64,000 nt of DNA from Streptomyces sp. NBC_00370 (lineage in GTDB: Bacteria > Actinomycetota > Actinomycetes > Streptomycetales > Streptomycetaceae), in NCBI RefSeq assembly GCF_036084755.1, contig NZ_CP107968.1:3317501-3381500 (forward strand), in the 5' to 3' direction. The first letter of the stretch is position 1. Every line of letters begins with the position of its first letter. Made by a program: the position numbers and the translations under genes. This document shows positions 9,121-17,639 of this stretch, piece by piece. The notes under the pieces were generated by a model, which saw only the letters and a list, made by a program, of their open reading frames with translations, was not told the DNA's origin and ran no database searches.

Positions 9121-9764
9121 GGACGGGGCGTTCGCTGCGCGCGCCGGGGCGGCGGGCGGACACACAGCAACAACCGCTCCCTGCGCACAGGTCCCTGACC
9201 GCAGGCCAAGTACGGGGCCGACGCAGGCCGGACCAGCGGCGATCAAGGCGCTCGCCACGCGACGTGGGCAGGCCGTCAGCGCGACCGCCGCCTGAGCGGC
9301 GCCGTCCTGCGCGCAGGGACGCACCCCACGCGGGCCAGAGACCAAGTGCGGCAAGCAGCCGTTGGGCGGTGACCGTCCGAGCACACGGAGTCCGGCCGTT
9401 CCTTGGGCGGTGCCCCAGCACGCAGGCAAGCGGTGCCGGACGGGGCGGTCGCTGCGGGCTCAGGGCAGGGACCGCCCCTGAGCACAGGCCTCTTGCCGCA
9501 AGCGGGCACCGAGCGGACCCCGCTCGGGCGACGGCCGACGATGTGGGCAGGTCGTCAGCCGTGCCGTGCCGGCGCGCGGGCACGCCCGCGTGATGGTCGA
9601 TGCGCGCGCCGGGCGCCGGGCGCCGGGGTGGTGATGGGCGGAGGGCGGGGGCCGTCCCTGAGCACGGGCCCCTGGCCGCAGGCGGGGACCAAGCGGACCC
9701 CGCTCGGGCGGCGGCGGAGCAGGTGCCAGGCCGTCAGCCGTGCCGTGCCGACCGCGCGGGCACA
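9121..9764. repeat. degenerate GC-rich repeat region without a gene
   Basis: The 8915-9871 interval contains no gene I can support. It is built from diverged copies of a roughly 110-base unit. The clearest two start at 9477 and 9656 (offset about 180) and share CCCTGAGCAC, GAGCGGACCCCGCTCGGG and GTCAGCCGTGCCGTGCCG. A weaker third copy starts near 9178, and GACGGGGCG-TCGCTGCG recurs at 9121 and 9439. The GAGCGG-acc-CCGCTC core can fold into a hairpin. Open frames here have repetitive Arg/Pro-rich translations and no family character. Confidence 0.65.
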
Positions 9765-9871
9765 CGCGTGGCACGCGGGCACGGCGCGTGGCAGAGGGAG
9801 CGGTCGCTGGGGTCAGCTTGGGTGCCGTGCGGGGGCAGCTGTGGCCAACGCTGGGCGCGTCGTCGTCGGGG

Positions 9872-10240
9872 TCAGGGTTCCGGGGAGCGCAGGACTCGTA
9901 GGTGGCCTCTGCGGCCCACTTCCACCGGGTCCGCTCCTCGGCCGCCCTGGCCCGCCGCGCGTTCCTGGGGGCGGGCCGCTTCGCGTACTGCGTTGGCCAG
10001 CGCTTCCAGGTCGTCGCCGCTGGGCTGTGCCGGGGCCGAGCCGTCCGTCAGGCGGACGACCTCCCAGCCGCGTGGCGCGGTGAGCCGCTCGCTGTGTTCC
10101 GCACACAGGTCGTAGCAATGAGGCTCGGCGTAGGTGGCGAGCGGGCCGAGGACCGCGGTCGAATCGGCATAGACGTACGTCAGTGTCGCGACAGCAGGGC
10201 GGCCGCACGCGGTGCGCGAACAGCGACGTACAGGGCTCAC
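9872..10240 (-). CDS. DUF3499 family protein
   Basis: The 122-residue protein starts at a GTG (10240) with the family opening SPVRRCSRTACGRPAV. Two Cys pairs (RRCSRTAC and EPHCYDLC) followed by His suggest a zinc ribbon. It then continues ERLTAPRGWEVVRL. The C-terminal third is variable and charged. The function is unknown, but the gene is conserved at this spot across actinobacteria next to a metallopeptidase-like gene. The frame is open upstream to 10471, but that part is not conserved in character. Confidence 0.8.
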   Translation of the reverse strand: MSPVRRCSRTACGRPAVATLTYVYADSTAVLGPLATYAEPHCYDLCAEHSERLTAPRGWEVVRLTDGSAPAQPSGDDLEALANAVREAARPQERAAGQGGRGADPVEVGRRGHLRVLRSPEP

Positions 10241-10559
10241 GATGTTGGACGGTACCGCACTCTTGAGCGGGCCGCGACGACTCTCCCCGAGGTCACTCTC
10301 CCGTGTCGCCGGGCGAAACGGGGCGTACCAGCGCACCGCCTGACACCTCTGACCTGCGCGAACGGGCGCGTGTTCGGACGGATACCGTCCGTCATCATGT
10401 CTCGACTCGGGGCAAATCCAGTCAAGGAAGGCGAGAGCGGCGGTCTTCGATGCGTGGCTCATCGGGCGCAATCTTGGCTGGAATGCTCAAGATGCGACAT
10501 GGCGGCTCCGGCCACCGTGACCAGCAGCCCCGCATCGCCGGGAGAGCTACCCTGCGTCA

Positions 10560-10991
10560 GTGATGGACAGTCCTGTACCGCCCCGCCCGACCGAACCGCG
10601 GCCGCGCCGGCGCGACCGCCACGGCCGCGGCATGCGCGGGCCGGTCGCACCGCCGCAGGTGCCGCTCTCCGCCTCCCGTTCGGAGTCCTTCCAGGACCTG
10701 GTGCGGGATTCCGTCGACCGTTTGGAGCGGCGCTGGCCCCAGCTGGCCGACGTCGAGTTCATGGTCCTTGACGTGCCGGGCACGCAGGACGAGTCGGTGC
10801 CGCTCGGCCGCTCCGTGCCCGCCGCCAAGGACCGCCCGGCGCGGATCCTCGTCTACCGGCGCCCCGTGGAGATCCGGACGAAGAACCGCGACGAGCGGGC
10901 GTTGCTCGTGCACGAGGTCGTGGTCGAGCAGGTGGCCGAGCTGCTGGGTCTCGCGCCCGAGTCCGTCGATCCCCGTTACGGGCAGGAGTGA
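10560..10991 (+). CDS. zincin-like metallopeptidase family protein
   Basis: This 143-residue protein has a conserved core from about residue 40 to the end. The motif position reads VHEVVVEQVAEL (His118, Glu119), so the HExxH second histidine is missing and proteolytic activity is doubtful. It is divergent from DUF3499 across 319 bases. A TACCCT at 10548-10553 would place transcription start at or next to the GTG at 10560, so the message may be leaderless; an ATG follows immediately. The function is unknown. Confidence 0.75.
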   Translation: MMDSPVPPRPTEPRPRRRDRHGRGMRGPVAPPQVPLSASRSESFQDLVRDSVDRLERRWPQLADVEFMVLDVPGTQDESVPLGRSVPAAKDRPARILVYRRPVEIRTKNRDERALLVHEVVVEQVAELLGLAPESVDPRYGQE

Positions 10992-11010
10992 ACCGGACGG
11001 AGCGGCCGGG

Positions 11011-12585
11011 CTAGTCCAGGATCGACAGGTCCTGCTTCGCCTTCGGTACGGACACCGTGCCCTTGTCGTCCGGCAGCGTCTGCACCGTGAACATCGAGAC
11101 GCCGTCCTCCGGCACCGCGAGCGTGCGCGCCGCGTGGACCGGACCGCCCGACTCCCGTTCGACCGTCAGCGCGTAGGAGCCCTTCAGGCCTTCGGGCACC
11201 GGCGGGGCGACGGCCTGGGTCGTGCCGGCCTTGATGTCGTACGTCTTCACGGCCGGCTCACCGCCGCCCGTCCCCGCCGAAGCGGTGACCTTGACCTTCG
11301 CCGCGGCGCCCGGCGCCGTCAGGGACAGCGTGGAGCCCTTGGCGCGGTTGTCCGCGACCGTCGCGCGCGCGGCGACGGGTCCGGTCGCCGGGATGAAGGC
11401 GATCTCCTGCTTGTCGCCCTTGCCGCGCACGACGCGCAGCGCGGCGACCACCGGGCTCGCCTGGCCCTTCTGCGACTGGCTGAGAATCACCGATCCCGCC
11501 TCGCCCTTGGTGACGTCGGCGAGATCGACGGACGCGGTCATTCCGGACTTCACGGTCAGGCTCTCGTGACCGGCCGGGACGATCGTGCCGCCGGGGCCCG
11601 CCAGCTGCACCTTCAGGTCGGCGTCCTGCTGCCCGGGCGCGAACGCCACCAGCCGTACGTCGGTCGCGTCCGCCGGGATGCCCGGGAGGACCACCTTGGC
11701 GGCGGGGTCGGCCGAAGCGGGCAGCCAGTCGCTGCCGGCCTTCTCGTCGGCCGCGCGCACCACGGCGCCCACCCGGCCGGTGCGGGTGGTCACATGGACG
11801 GTCACATCGGCGACCGCCTCGGTGGTCAGGGTGGAGAGCAGGACGGGCACGCTGGAGTGGGCCGGTACCGGGATGCCCTCGCCGACCTCGGACTTGAGGA
11901 CGCCGGTCTTGCCGTACATCTGGATGTCGACGACGGCGGCCGTGTCGTCGGGGTTGGTGAGGTGGACGTAGTCCTGCCGCGCGTCCTCGGTGCTGGCGCC
12001 GGGGAACCAGAAGTCGGTGTCCGGCGGCGTGCAGGTCACACCGAGCAGCCCGCGCGCACCGCCCACGTCGACCGTGGTGGTCTGCTGGGTGGTCCAGCCG
12101 GGGGCGAGACGGCCGGTAGCCGTGCCGACGAGGGCCGGCGCGTCGGCGCCGCTCGCCTTGGCCGAAACCGGCTTGCCGGGCTCCTTGAGCGTGACCACCG
12201 GCTTCTTCTCGGCGGGCGCCTTGGGCGGCTTCGGCGACTTGGACTTGTCCTTCGGCTTGCCTTTCGTGTCGTCGTCCGAGCCGTCGGCGGGGGCCGCGTC
12301 CGTCGGCGCGACGGTGGTCGCCTTCAGCTCGGCCGAGCCCGCGGAGTCCGCCGCCGCCGTCGCGCCGTCGGCGCCCTTCGGGGTGATGGACGTGTACGTC
12401 GTGTCGGCGACGTCCGAGAGGCTGGGCGCCGGGCAGAGCGCGCTCGTGCGCTCCACGGGCATCCGGGCCGGCGCCAGGGCCACCGCCGGCTTGCCGTCGT
12501 CAGCGGGCCCGCTGAGCGAGGCGAATCCGGTCACGGCCGCGAGGGCGACGGCGGCGGCGATGAGGGAGAGGGTGGCTCGGTTCAC
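11011..12585 (-). CDS. DUF5719 family secreted protein
   Basis: The 524-residue product starts at a GTG (12585) that overlaps the stop of the upstream glycosyltransferase by four bases (GTGA), implying translational coupling. A hydrophobic N-terminal signal or anchor (LSLIAAAVALAAVTGF) is followed by a Lys/Pro/Asp linker at about 100-165. After that comes a beta-rich extracellular region made of repeated domains. No catalytic motif is visible. Coupling to a membrane glycosyltransferase suggests a shared envelope role. Confidence 0.8.
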   Translation of the reverse strand: MNRATLSLIAAAVALAAVTGFASLSGPADDGKPAVALAPARMPVERTSALCPAPSLSDVADTTYTSITPKGADGATAAADSAGSAELKATTVAPTDAAPADGSDDDTKGKPKDKSKSPKPPKAPAEKKPVVTLKEPGKPVSAKASGADAPALVGTATGRLAPGWTTQQTTTVDVGGARGLLGVTCTPPDTDFWFPGASTEDARQDYVHLTNPDDTAAVVDIQMYGKTGVLKSEVGEGIPVPAHSSVPVLLSTLTTEAVADVTVHVTTRTGRVGAVVRAADEKAGSDWLPASADPAAKVVLPGIPADATDVRLVAFAPGQQDADLKVQLAGPGGTIVPAGHESLTVKSGMTASVDLADVTKGEAGSVILSQSQKGQASPVVAALRVVRGKGDKQEIAFIPATGPVAARATVADNRAKGSTLSLTAPGAAAKVKVTASAGTGGGEPAVKTYDIKAGTTQAVAPPVPEGLKGSYALTVERESGGPVHAARTLAVPEDGVSMFTVQTLPDDKGTVSVPKAKQDLSILD

Positions 12586-15500
12586 TGGTTGCTGCTCCCG
12601 TCGGGACGGTGCTGGCTGTCGTGCTCGTCGCCGGTGCCGTCGGGACCGGTGGTGCCTTCGGGGTACGGCTGCTGCTGCCCGTAGCCGTACGGGTCGTACT
12701 GCGTCTGGTCGTACTGGGCCGGGTCGTACTGCGCGGGGTCGTACGGGGCAGCGGCCGGGTCGTAGGGGGCGGCGGACGGGTCGTACGGCTGTTGCTGGTA
12801 CGGCTGCTGGTACTGCTGCTCGCCGTACGCGTCGGGCTGGTACTGCGGGTCGCCCTGGTAGGGCTGCTGCTCGCCCTGGTAGGGCTGCTCGTTCTGGTAC
12901 TGGGTGTAGTCGGCGCCCACGTACGCGGCGCTGTCCCACTCCCCGTACGCCTGCTGCTGCGGGACCTGCGCGGTCCCGGCCTGCGCCGGCTGCCCGTACG
13001 GGTCGAGGTCCGGTGTCTGCGGCGCCTCGGGCTGCGCCGGGACCGCCTCCTGCTCTCCGGTGCCGAAGGCGTCGAAGCCGTCGTTCGCGGCCGTCCGTGC
13101 GGGTGCCTCCGCGGCGTCACCGTCGGCTTCTTCGGCCGCTTCCGGGTCGTACTCGGCGCCCTCCGCCTCGGCGGCGGCGCGCAGCCTGCGCGCCCTGCGG
13201 CCCTCGCCCGCGACCGGCTGCGCCGGGATCTCGACGTCCTCCTCGGGCAGGTCGTCGTCCACCTCGCGGCGGCGGCCGGGCAGGGCCAGCACGAGCAGCA
13301 CGAGCGCGAGCAGGCCCTGCGCCCAGACCCAGGCGGTGTGGGTGATCGGCTCGTCGTAGGTGAGATCCAGCCGGCCGCCTTCGGCGGGGAGTTCGAAGCC
13401 CTGCGCCCAGCCGTCGACGGTCTTCTTCCGCAGCGTCTTGCCGTCGAGCGTGGCCTGCCAGCCGGGGGCCGCGCTGTCCGCGATCCGCAGGATCCGGCCC
13501 GCGTCGCCCGCCGGGATCTTCGTGTGTGCCTCGACGGCGCCCGCAGCGACGGCGAGCGGTTCACCGCCCGCCTTGTCGCCGACGATGGTGGCGCGGGAGA
13601 TCTGCCGGTCCACGCGCCACAGCGCGCTGCCGTCGAGCTGGCTCAGCCGGCTGAGACCGGGGGTCGCGTCGAGCACGCGGCTCATCTGGCGCGGTGCGCC
13701 GTCCCGTACGAGGACGTAGCGGACGGCGAAGCCGCTGAGCTGGTCGGTCTGGTCGGCGCCGGAGCCGGCGACGAGATTCGCGACGACCTTGTCCAGCCGC
13801 TCGTCGCTGCCCGCCGCGCGGAGCAGTTCCGCGTCGCCCAGGCGGCTGCCCGAGCCGCGTACCAGGCTGTACGAGACCTCGGCGGGCGAGGTGCCGCCGA
13901 GGACGAGGGTGCGCGGCTGGTCGCGGGTGACGGACTCCTCGGCGACGAACGCGGGGACCTGCACCGGGTCGCGGCGCTCCAGCGGTCCCGCCGCTCCGGT
14001 GATCATCCAGCCGAACGCGGCGATCAGCGGGGCGAGTAGGGCGGCGATGCCGATGAGGCCGGCCACCGGCTGGCGCCAGCCGAAGCTCTGGCTGGCGACG
14101 CGTTCGCGCGCGCCGTCGGCGCCGATGGCGGCGACCGCGATCAGCGCGATTCCGTAGACCAGGGTGGCGGGGCCCGCCCAGTCCTTGTTGTTGGACAGCA
14201 CGGCGAAGATCAGGGCCACGACGGCGACGACCCAGCCGACCCGTACGGCGAACTGCCGCTCGCCGCGCAGCAGGGCGGCGAGCGCCGCGAGGACGATGCC
14301 GATGAGCAGCGCCCCGCCGACGGCCTTCGGGCCGCCGGGGCTCATGCCGAGCAGGTCGAGCGCGGAGGCGGAGCCGGTGCCGAAGTCCAGGCCCGCCTCG
14401 CGCAGGAAGCCGGCGGGGCCGGTCAGCAGCGAGAGCGACCAGGGGGCCAGCAGGATGACCGGGGTGGCGAGGGCGGCCAGCACACGCGGCGCGTAGGCGG
14501 TCAGCTCGTCGCGGCGCAGCGCCAGGGCGCCGATGCCGAGGACGAGCGCCAGTGGCCAGACGACCGGGGTGAAGGCCATCGCGAAGGTCAGCAGGAAGGC
14601 GTACGCCCAGGTGGCGCGCCAGCTGCCCCGGCCCTCGCCGCGCAGCCCGTACGCGGAGACGGCGGTCCTGGCGATCATCGGCAGCAGGATGGCGAGGACG
14701 GCCGTGCCGAGCCGTCCGGTCGCCAGTGCCCCGGTCGCGGCCGGCAGGAACGCGTAGGCGACGGAGGCCCAGGCGCGCAGCATGCGGGACGTGACGAGCG
14801 GCCGTGAGGCGAAGTACGCGGCGACCCCGGCCAGTGGCACGGAGCAGACGAGCAGCAGCGTCAGGGTGAAGCCGGTGGAGCCGAGGAAGATCACGGAGAC
14901 GGAGGCGAGCACCGCGAGGTAGGGCGGCGCCGTCTGCGTACCGCCCGTACCGACTGCGTGCCAGGCGTCGGCGTAGCGCGACCAGAGGTCGCCGACGCCG
15001 GGGGGCGCGGGCAGCAGGGCGCCGCCGGCCAGCGAACCGCCGCCGAGCAGTCCCCGGCAGGCGACGAGCGAGACGATCAGCAGGATCGCGAAGAGGACGG
15101 GTCCCGGCTTCTGCGCGATCTTCTTCAGCCGCGCGAACTGTTCGATCTCCAGGAAGTCGGCGTCGTCCCCGCCGGGTCCCGACTCGACGGCGCCGTGCCT
15201 GGATCCGCCGGACTCCGGTTCGCTGCCGGCGCCGAGGCTGCTCGCGACCTGTTCGACGGTGGCTCTGACCGTGGCGCCGGGCGGCGGGAACAGCGGACGC
15301 AGTTCGGCGGCGTCGACGACTCCCTTGCCGCGGTGGCGGCGGCCGCTGAGGATCCTGCCCGGCCGCAGCAGGGTGCCGAAGAGGCCCATGACCTCGTCGA
15401 CGGCCTGCCCTGGCACCTTGCCGACGACGTAAGCGACGGTACGCAGCAGGGTGCCGACGGTGAGCCGCAGCAGCACCCACGGCAGCACGGCGGAGCGTGC

Positions 15501-16415
15501 GTTGACGAGCATGGTGTAGACGGCACCGGCCTTGTCGACGCGGTGCGGGTTGACGACGGAGCGCCCGGCGCAGTCGACGGTACGGCGCTCACGCGCGGCG
15601 GCCTCCGCGTGCCGCAGGACGGCGTCGGGCGCGACGAGCACCCGGTGTCCCGCGGCGTGGGCGCGCCAGCACAGGTCGACGTCGTCACGCATCAGGGGCA
15701 GCCGGCGGTCGAAGCCGCCCAGCTCCTCCCACACGTCACGCCGTACGAGCATGCCGGCGCTGGAGACGGACAGCACGCTGCGCACCTGGTCGTGCTGGCC
15801 CTGGTCCTGTTCGCGCCGGTCCAGACCGGTCCAGCGGCGTCCGCTGTTGGCGATCGAGACGCCGACTTCGAGGAGCTGCTTGCGGTCGTACCAGCCGCGT
15901 AGTTTGGCACCGACGACGGCGGCGTACTCGTCGGCGTCGGCGACGCGCAGCAGTTCGGCGAGGGCTTCGGGGTCCGGCGCGCAGTCGTCGTGGAGGAGCC
16001 ACAGCCACTGCACCGGTTCGCCGTGCGGCAGTTCGGGCATGTCGTACGCGTCGTCGCGCCAGCTCCGGGTCTCCGGGTCCCAGCTGCTCGGCCGCTTGAG
16101 GTACGGCAGGTCGTCGGGGGTGAGCACCCCGGCGGTGCGGACCGCCTCTTCGACGGCCGTGCCGAAGCCCGACCTGCGGGCCAGATGCAGCACGCGGTCG
16201 GCGCCGAGCGACTCGGTGAGGAGTCTGGCCGAGTCGTCGGCGCTGCCGGTGTCGGCGGCGATGACGTTCTGGACGGGGCGTTCCTGACCGAGCAGGCCCG
16301 CGAGGGCGTCGGGCAGCCAGCGCGCACCGTCGTGGGAGACGAGTACGGCGGTCACGACGTGCCGCGGGTACTCGGGTGCGGTGGCGGGAACGAACGCGGC
16401 TGTGGGTACGGACAT
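12582..16415 (-). CDS. very large multidomain family 2 glycosyltransferase
   Basis: The 1277-residue protein opens with a GT-A domain: VTAVLVSHDGARWL near 21, ADTGSADD near 55, HDDCAPDPEAL near 141 and RDDVDLCWRAH near 242. About a dozen hydrophobic spans follow from roughly 440 to 850, then an extracytoplasmic domain to about 1060 and a last span. The final 170 or so residues are a cytoplasmic Tyr/Gln/Pro/Asp-rich tail with repeats such as YDPAAAP, YDPAQ and QPYQG. The same gene sits beside whiB in other streptomycetes. Polyprenyl-linked sugar transfer into an envelope polymer is likely; donor and acceptor are unknown. Confidence 0.85.
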   Translation of the reverse strand: MSVPTAAFVPATAPEYPRHVVTAVLVSHDGARWLPDALAGLLGQERPVQNVIAADTGSADDSARLLTESLGADRVLHLARRSGFGTAVEEAVRTAGVLTPDDLPYLKRPSSWDPETRSWRDDAYDMPELPHGEPVQWLWLLHDDCAPDPEALAELLRVADADEYAAVVGAKLRGWYDRKQLLEVGVSIANSGRRWTGLDRREQDQGQHDQVRSVLSVSSAGMLVRRDVWEELGGFDRRLPLMRDDVDLCWRAHAAGHRVLVAPDAVLRHAEAAARERRTVDCAGRSVVNPHRVDKAGAVYTMLVNARSAVLPWVLLRLTVGTLLRTVAYVVGKVPGQAVDEVMGLFGTLLRPGRILSGRRHRGKGVVDAAELRPLFPPPGATVRATVEQVASSLGAGSEPESGGSRHGAVESGPGGDDADFLEIEQFARLKKIAQKPGPVLFAILLIVSLVACRGLLGGGSLAGGALLPAPPGVGDLWSRYADAWHAVGTGGTQTAPPYLAVLASVSVIFLGSTGFTLTLLLVCSVPLAGVAAYFASRPLVTSRMLRAWASVAYAFLPAATGALATGRLGTAVLAILLPMIARTAVSAYGLRGEGRGSWRATWAYAFLLTFAMAFTPVVWPLALVLGIGALALRRDELTAYAPRVLAALATPVILLAPWSLSLLTGPAGFLREAGLDFGTGSASALDLLGMSPGGPKAVGGALLIGIVLAALAALLRGERQFAVRVGWVVAVVALIFAVLSNNKDWAGPATLVYGIALIAVAAIGADGARERVASQSFGWRQPVAGLIGIAALLAPLIAAFGWMITGAAGPLERRDPVQVPAFVAEESVTRDQPRTLVLGGTSPAEVSYSLVRGSGSRLGDAELLRAAGSDERLDKVVANLVAGSGADQTDQLSGFAVRYVLVRDGAPRQMSRVLDATPGLSRLSQLDGSALWRVDRQISRATIVGDKAGGEPLAVAAGAVEAHTKIPAGDAGRILRIADSAAPGWQATLDGKTLRKKTVDGWAQGFELPAEGGRLDLTYDEPITHTAWVWAQGLLALVLLVLALPGRRREVDDDLPEEDVEIPAQPVAGEGRRARRLRAAAEAEGAEYDPEAAEEADGDAAEAPARTAANDGFDAFGTGEQEAVPAQPEAPQTPDLDPYGQPAQAGTAQVPQQQAYGEWDSAAYVGADYTQYQNEQPYQGEQQPYQGDPQYQPDAYGEQQYQQPYQQQPYDPSAAPYDPAAAPYDPAQYDPAQYDQTQYDPYGYGQQQPYPEGTTGPDGTGDEHDSQHRPDGSSNQ

Positions 16416-16507
16416 TGAGTTAGCGGGCCCTCCGGCCGGGGGGGGGTCGCCCCGTAGGGGCGTGGACTGCGTCTCGGACGGGGCCCCACACTAACGGCTG
16501 GACCACA

Positions 16508-16548
16508 ACGGTCCGCCGCCTGCGGGGATGGGGCAGGCGGCGGACCGT
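16508..16548 (-). terminator. terminator of whiB
   Basis: A perfect 16-bp inverted repeat (arms 16508-16523 and 16533-16548, 9-base loop) lies 145 bases past the whiB stop and before the glycosyltransferase start. Confidence 0.7.
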
Positions 16549-16693
16549 GCGTTACGTACGGAGTTGTACCGATTGGTGCGACCGGGCGGGCGTAACGAGA
16601 TGCCCGGGGTCCGGCGGAACAGTCGGGCCTGGCGTCTGGTCGGGCGCCGGACCGGGCGCCGTATCGGACGTCGGGTCAGGCGCGACCGTCCGA

Positions 16694-16957
16694 TCAGATC
16701 GCGGCTTTCTTCAGCCGCCGGCGCTCGCGCTCGGACAGGCCGCCCCAGATGCCGAATCTCTCGTCGTTGGCGAGAGCGTATTCGAGGCACTCGGAGCGGA
16801 CTTCGCAGGCGAGGCAGACCTTCTTGGCCTCGCGGGTGGAACCGCCCTTCTCGGGAAAGAAGGACTCGGGATCTGTCTGGGCGCACAAGGCGCGCTCCTG
16901 CCAGCCGAGTTCCTCGTCCGCGTCCTCGACCAGCAGTTGCTGGAACAGCTCGGTCAT
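16694..16957 (-). CDS. whiB: WhiB sporulation regulator (Wbl family)
   Basis: The 87-residue protein has the four cluster cysteines Cys25, Cys48, Cys51 and Cys57 (spacing C-X2-C-X5-C), the GIWGG turn near 69-73 and a basic C-terminus (RERRRLKK). It is nearly identical, as I recall, to S. coelicolor WhiB, which acts with WhiA at the onset of sporulation septation. The cysteines bind a 4Fe-4S cluster. The ATG at 16957 has GAGGGG upstream. The promoter at 17031-17060 gives a leader of about 65 bases. Confidence 0.95.
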   Translation of the reverse strand: MTELFQQLLVEDADEELGWQERALCAQTDPESFFPEKGGSTREAKKVCLACEVRSECLEYALANDERFGIWGGLSERERRRLKKAAI

Positions 16958-17030
16958 GTGCGCCCCTCGTCTGTCTTTGCGTCCCCGTGATGCGGCCGCT
17001 GGAGATTTTCGGCCGAACGACACGAGTGAA

Positions 17031-17060
17031 ATTACAAGTGTGTAGCTCCGGGGCAGTCAA
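17031..17060 (-). promoter_or_regulatory. whiB promoter
   Basis: The minus strand has TTGACT (17055-17060), an 18-bp spacer and TGTAAT (17031-17036). Transcription would start near 17024. A GACAC word, the core bound by WhiA, lies at 17019-17023 at the predicted start, but a single pentamer is weak evidence. Confidence 0.6.
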
Positions 17061-17087
17061 GCCGAGTTCTGCTATTGGGCCCGGTAT

Positions 17088-17100
17088 TCACTCTGCGGAA
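17088..17100. promoter_or_regulatory. BldD-like box upstream of whiB
   Basis: TCACTCTGCGGAA matches the BldD consensus TNACNCWGNGTNA at all fixed positions but one. It lies about 28 bp upstream of the whiB -35. BldD with cyclic di-GMP is known to repress developmental genes, whiB among its reported targets. Confidence 0.4.
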
Positions 17101-17421
17101 CCAAGGCTATGCGGAAAGTGTTCAAATCACCAAAAACCTGACACATGCCACTGGCCTGTCCCGCGCGCACGCTCGCCTGTCCCACTCGTCCCGTTCGCCA
17201 CATGTCCCTCTGCGATCTCTTGTCCGAGAGACGACAGGGAGTCCGGTCTTGTTTCACATCCGGCCGGGGAAGCGATCTGGATCACAGCCCGGACACGGGC
17301 GTGCGCGGGTGTTTACGTGCGCGGTTGCTGCGCCATGTCTCCGCAGGCGGCACCGCACAAACCTTTCTCCGACCGCTTTAACCGGATGAGGTGAAACATT
17401 GCCGCCAAACCGGTCACCGAG

Positions 17422-17450
17422 TTGACAGCGCGCGAGGGGTTCGCCACCTT
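17422..17450 (+). promoter_or_regulatory. promoter of the polycysteine leader and cysteine dioxygenase
   Basis: TTGACA (17422-17427) is followed 17 bp later by CACCTT (17445-17450). Transcription would start about 7 bases on, at or next to the ATG at 17458, which makes the leader ORF leaderless. The -10 is imperfect. Confidence 0.5.
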
Positions 17451-17457
17451 TGACCCC

Positions 17458-17553
17458 ATGCCAGCGACCTCCGCGCACACCGCGACCCACCTCCGTGGAT
17501 ACCGCAGCGTTGCCCTGGTCAGCTGTTGCTGTCGCTGTCACGCCGGCCGCTGA
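17458..17553 (+). CDS. putative polycysteine leader peptide upstream of cysteine dioxygenase
   Basis: This is a 31-codon reading frame from ATG to TGA whose end reads VSCCCRCHAGR, with four Cys codons among five. Three of the four are TGT, which is rare in such a GC-rich genome. The start coincides with the expected transcription start, leaving no room for a ribosome site. Leaderless polycysteine frames of this kind are known in mycobacteria as cysteine-responsive attenuators of sulfur genes. Here it stands 86 bases before cysteine dioxygenase, a cysteine-degrading enzyme. The peptide itself probably has no function; the act of translating it would be the signal. Confidence 0.65.
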   Translation: MPATSAHTATHLRGYRSVALVSCCCRCHAGR

Positions 17554-17639
17554 GGCCCGCCTCCCGCGAGGCCCGGCCCACTCGGTGACCGATCTTCTCT
17601 CCGCATCTCTGCTTTCCGCACTCCTGCCGAGGAACACCT
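17554..17639 (+). promoter_or_regulatory. leader segment between polycysteine ORF and cysteine dioxygenase
   Basis: Just after the leader stop lies a small hairpin (GCCTC-CCGC-GAGGC, 17559-17572), flanked by GGCC-rich blocks that allow alternative pairings with the Cys-codon region. No T-run follows, so a classical intrinsic terminator is not obvious. Control could act on translation of the dioxygenase or through Rho. Confidence 0.35.

Noticed and set aside
6008-9295. 1095-codon open frame on the plus strand opposite manA, the SIS gene and Trm112
   Set aside because: Entirely antisense to well-supported genes, with shadow composition.
8915-9871. A decayed manB pseudogene in the repeat region
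   Set aside because: No phosphomannomutase signature (active-site serine loop or metal loop) appears in any frame; the region is built of its own repeats instead.
12586-12939. Upstream start for the DUF5719 gene
   Set aside because: The extension is an Arg/Pro-rich shadow of the glycosyltransferase tail; the GTG at 12585 gives a signal peptide and a coupling overlap.
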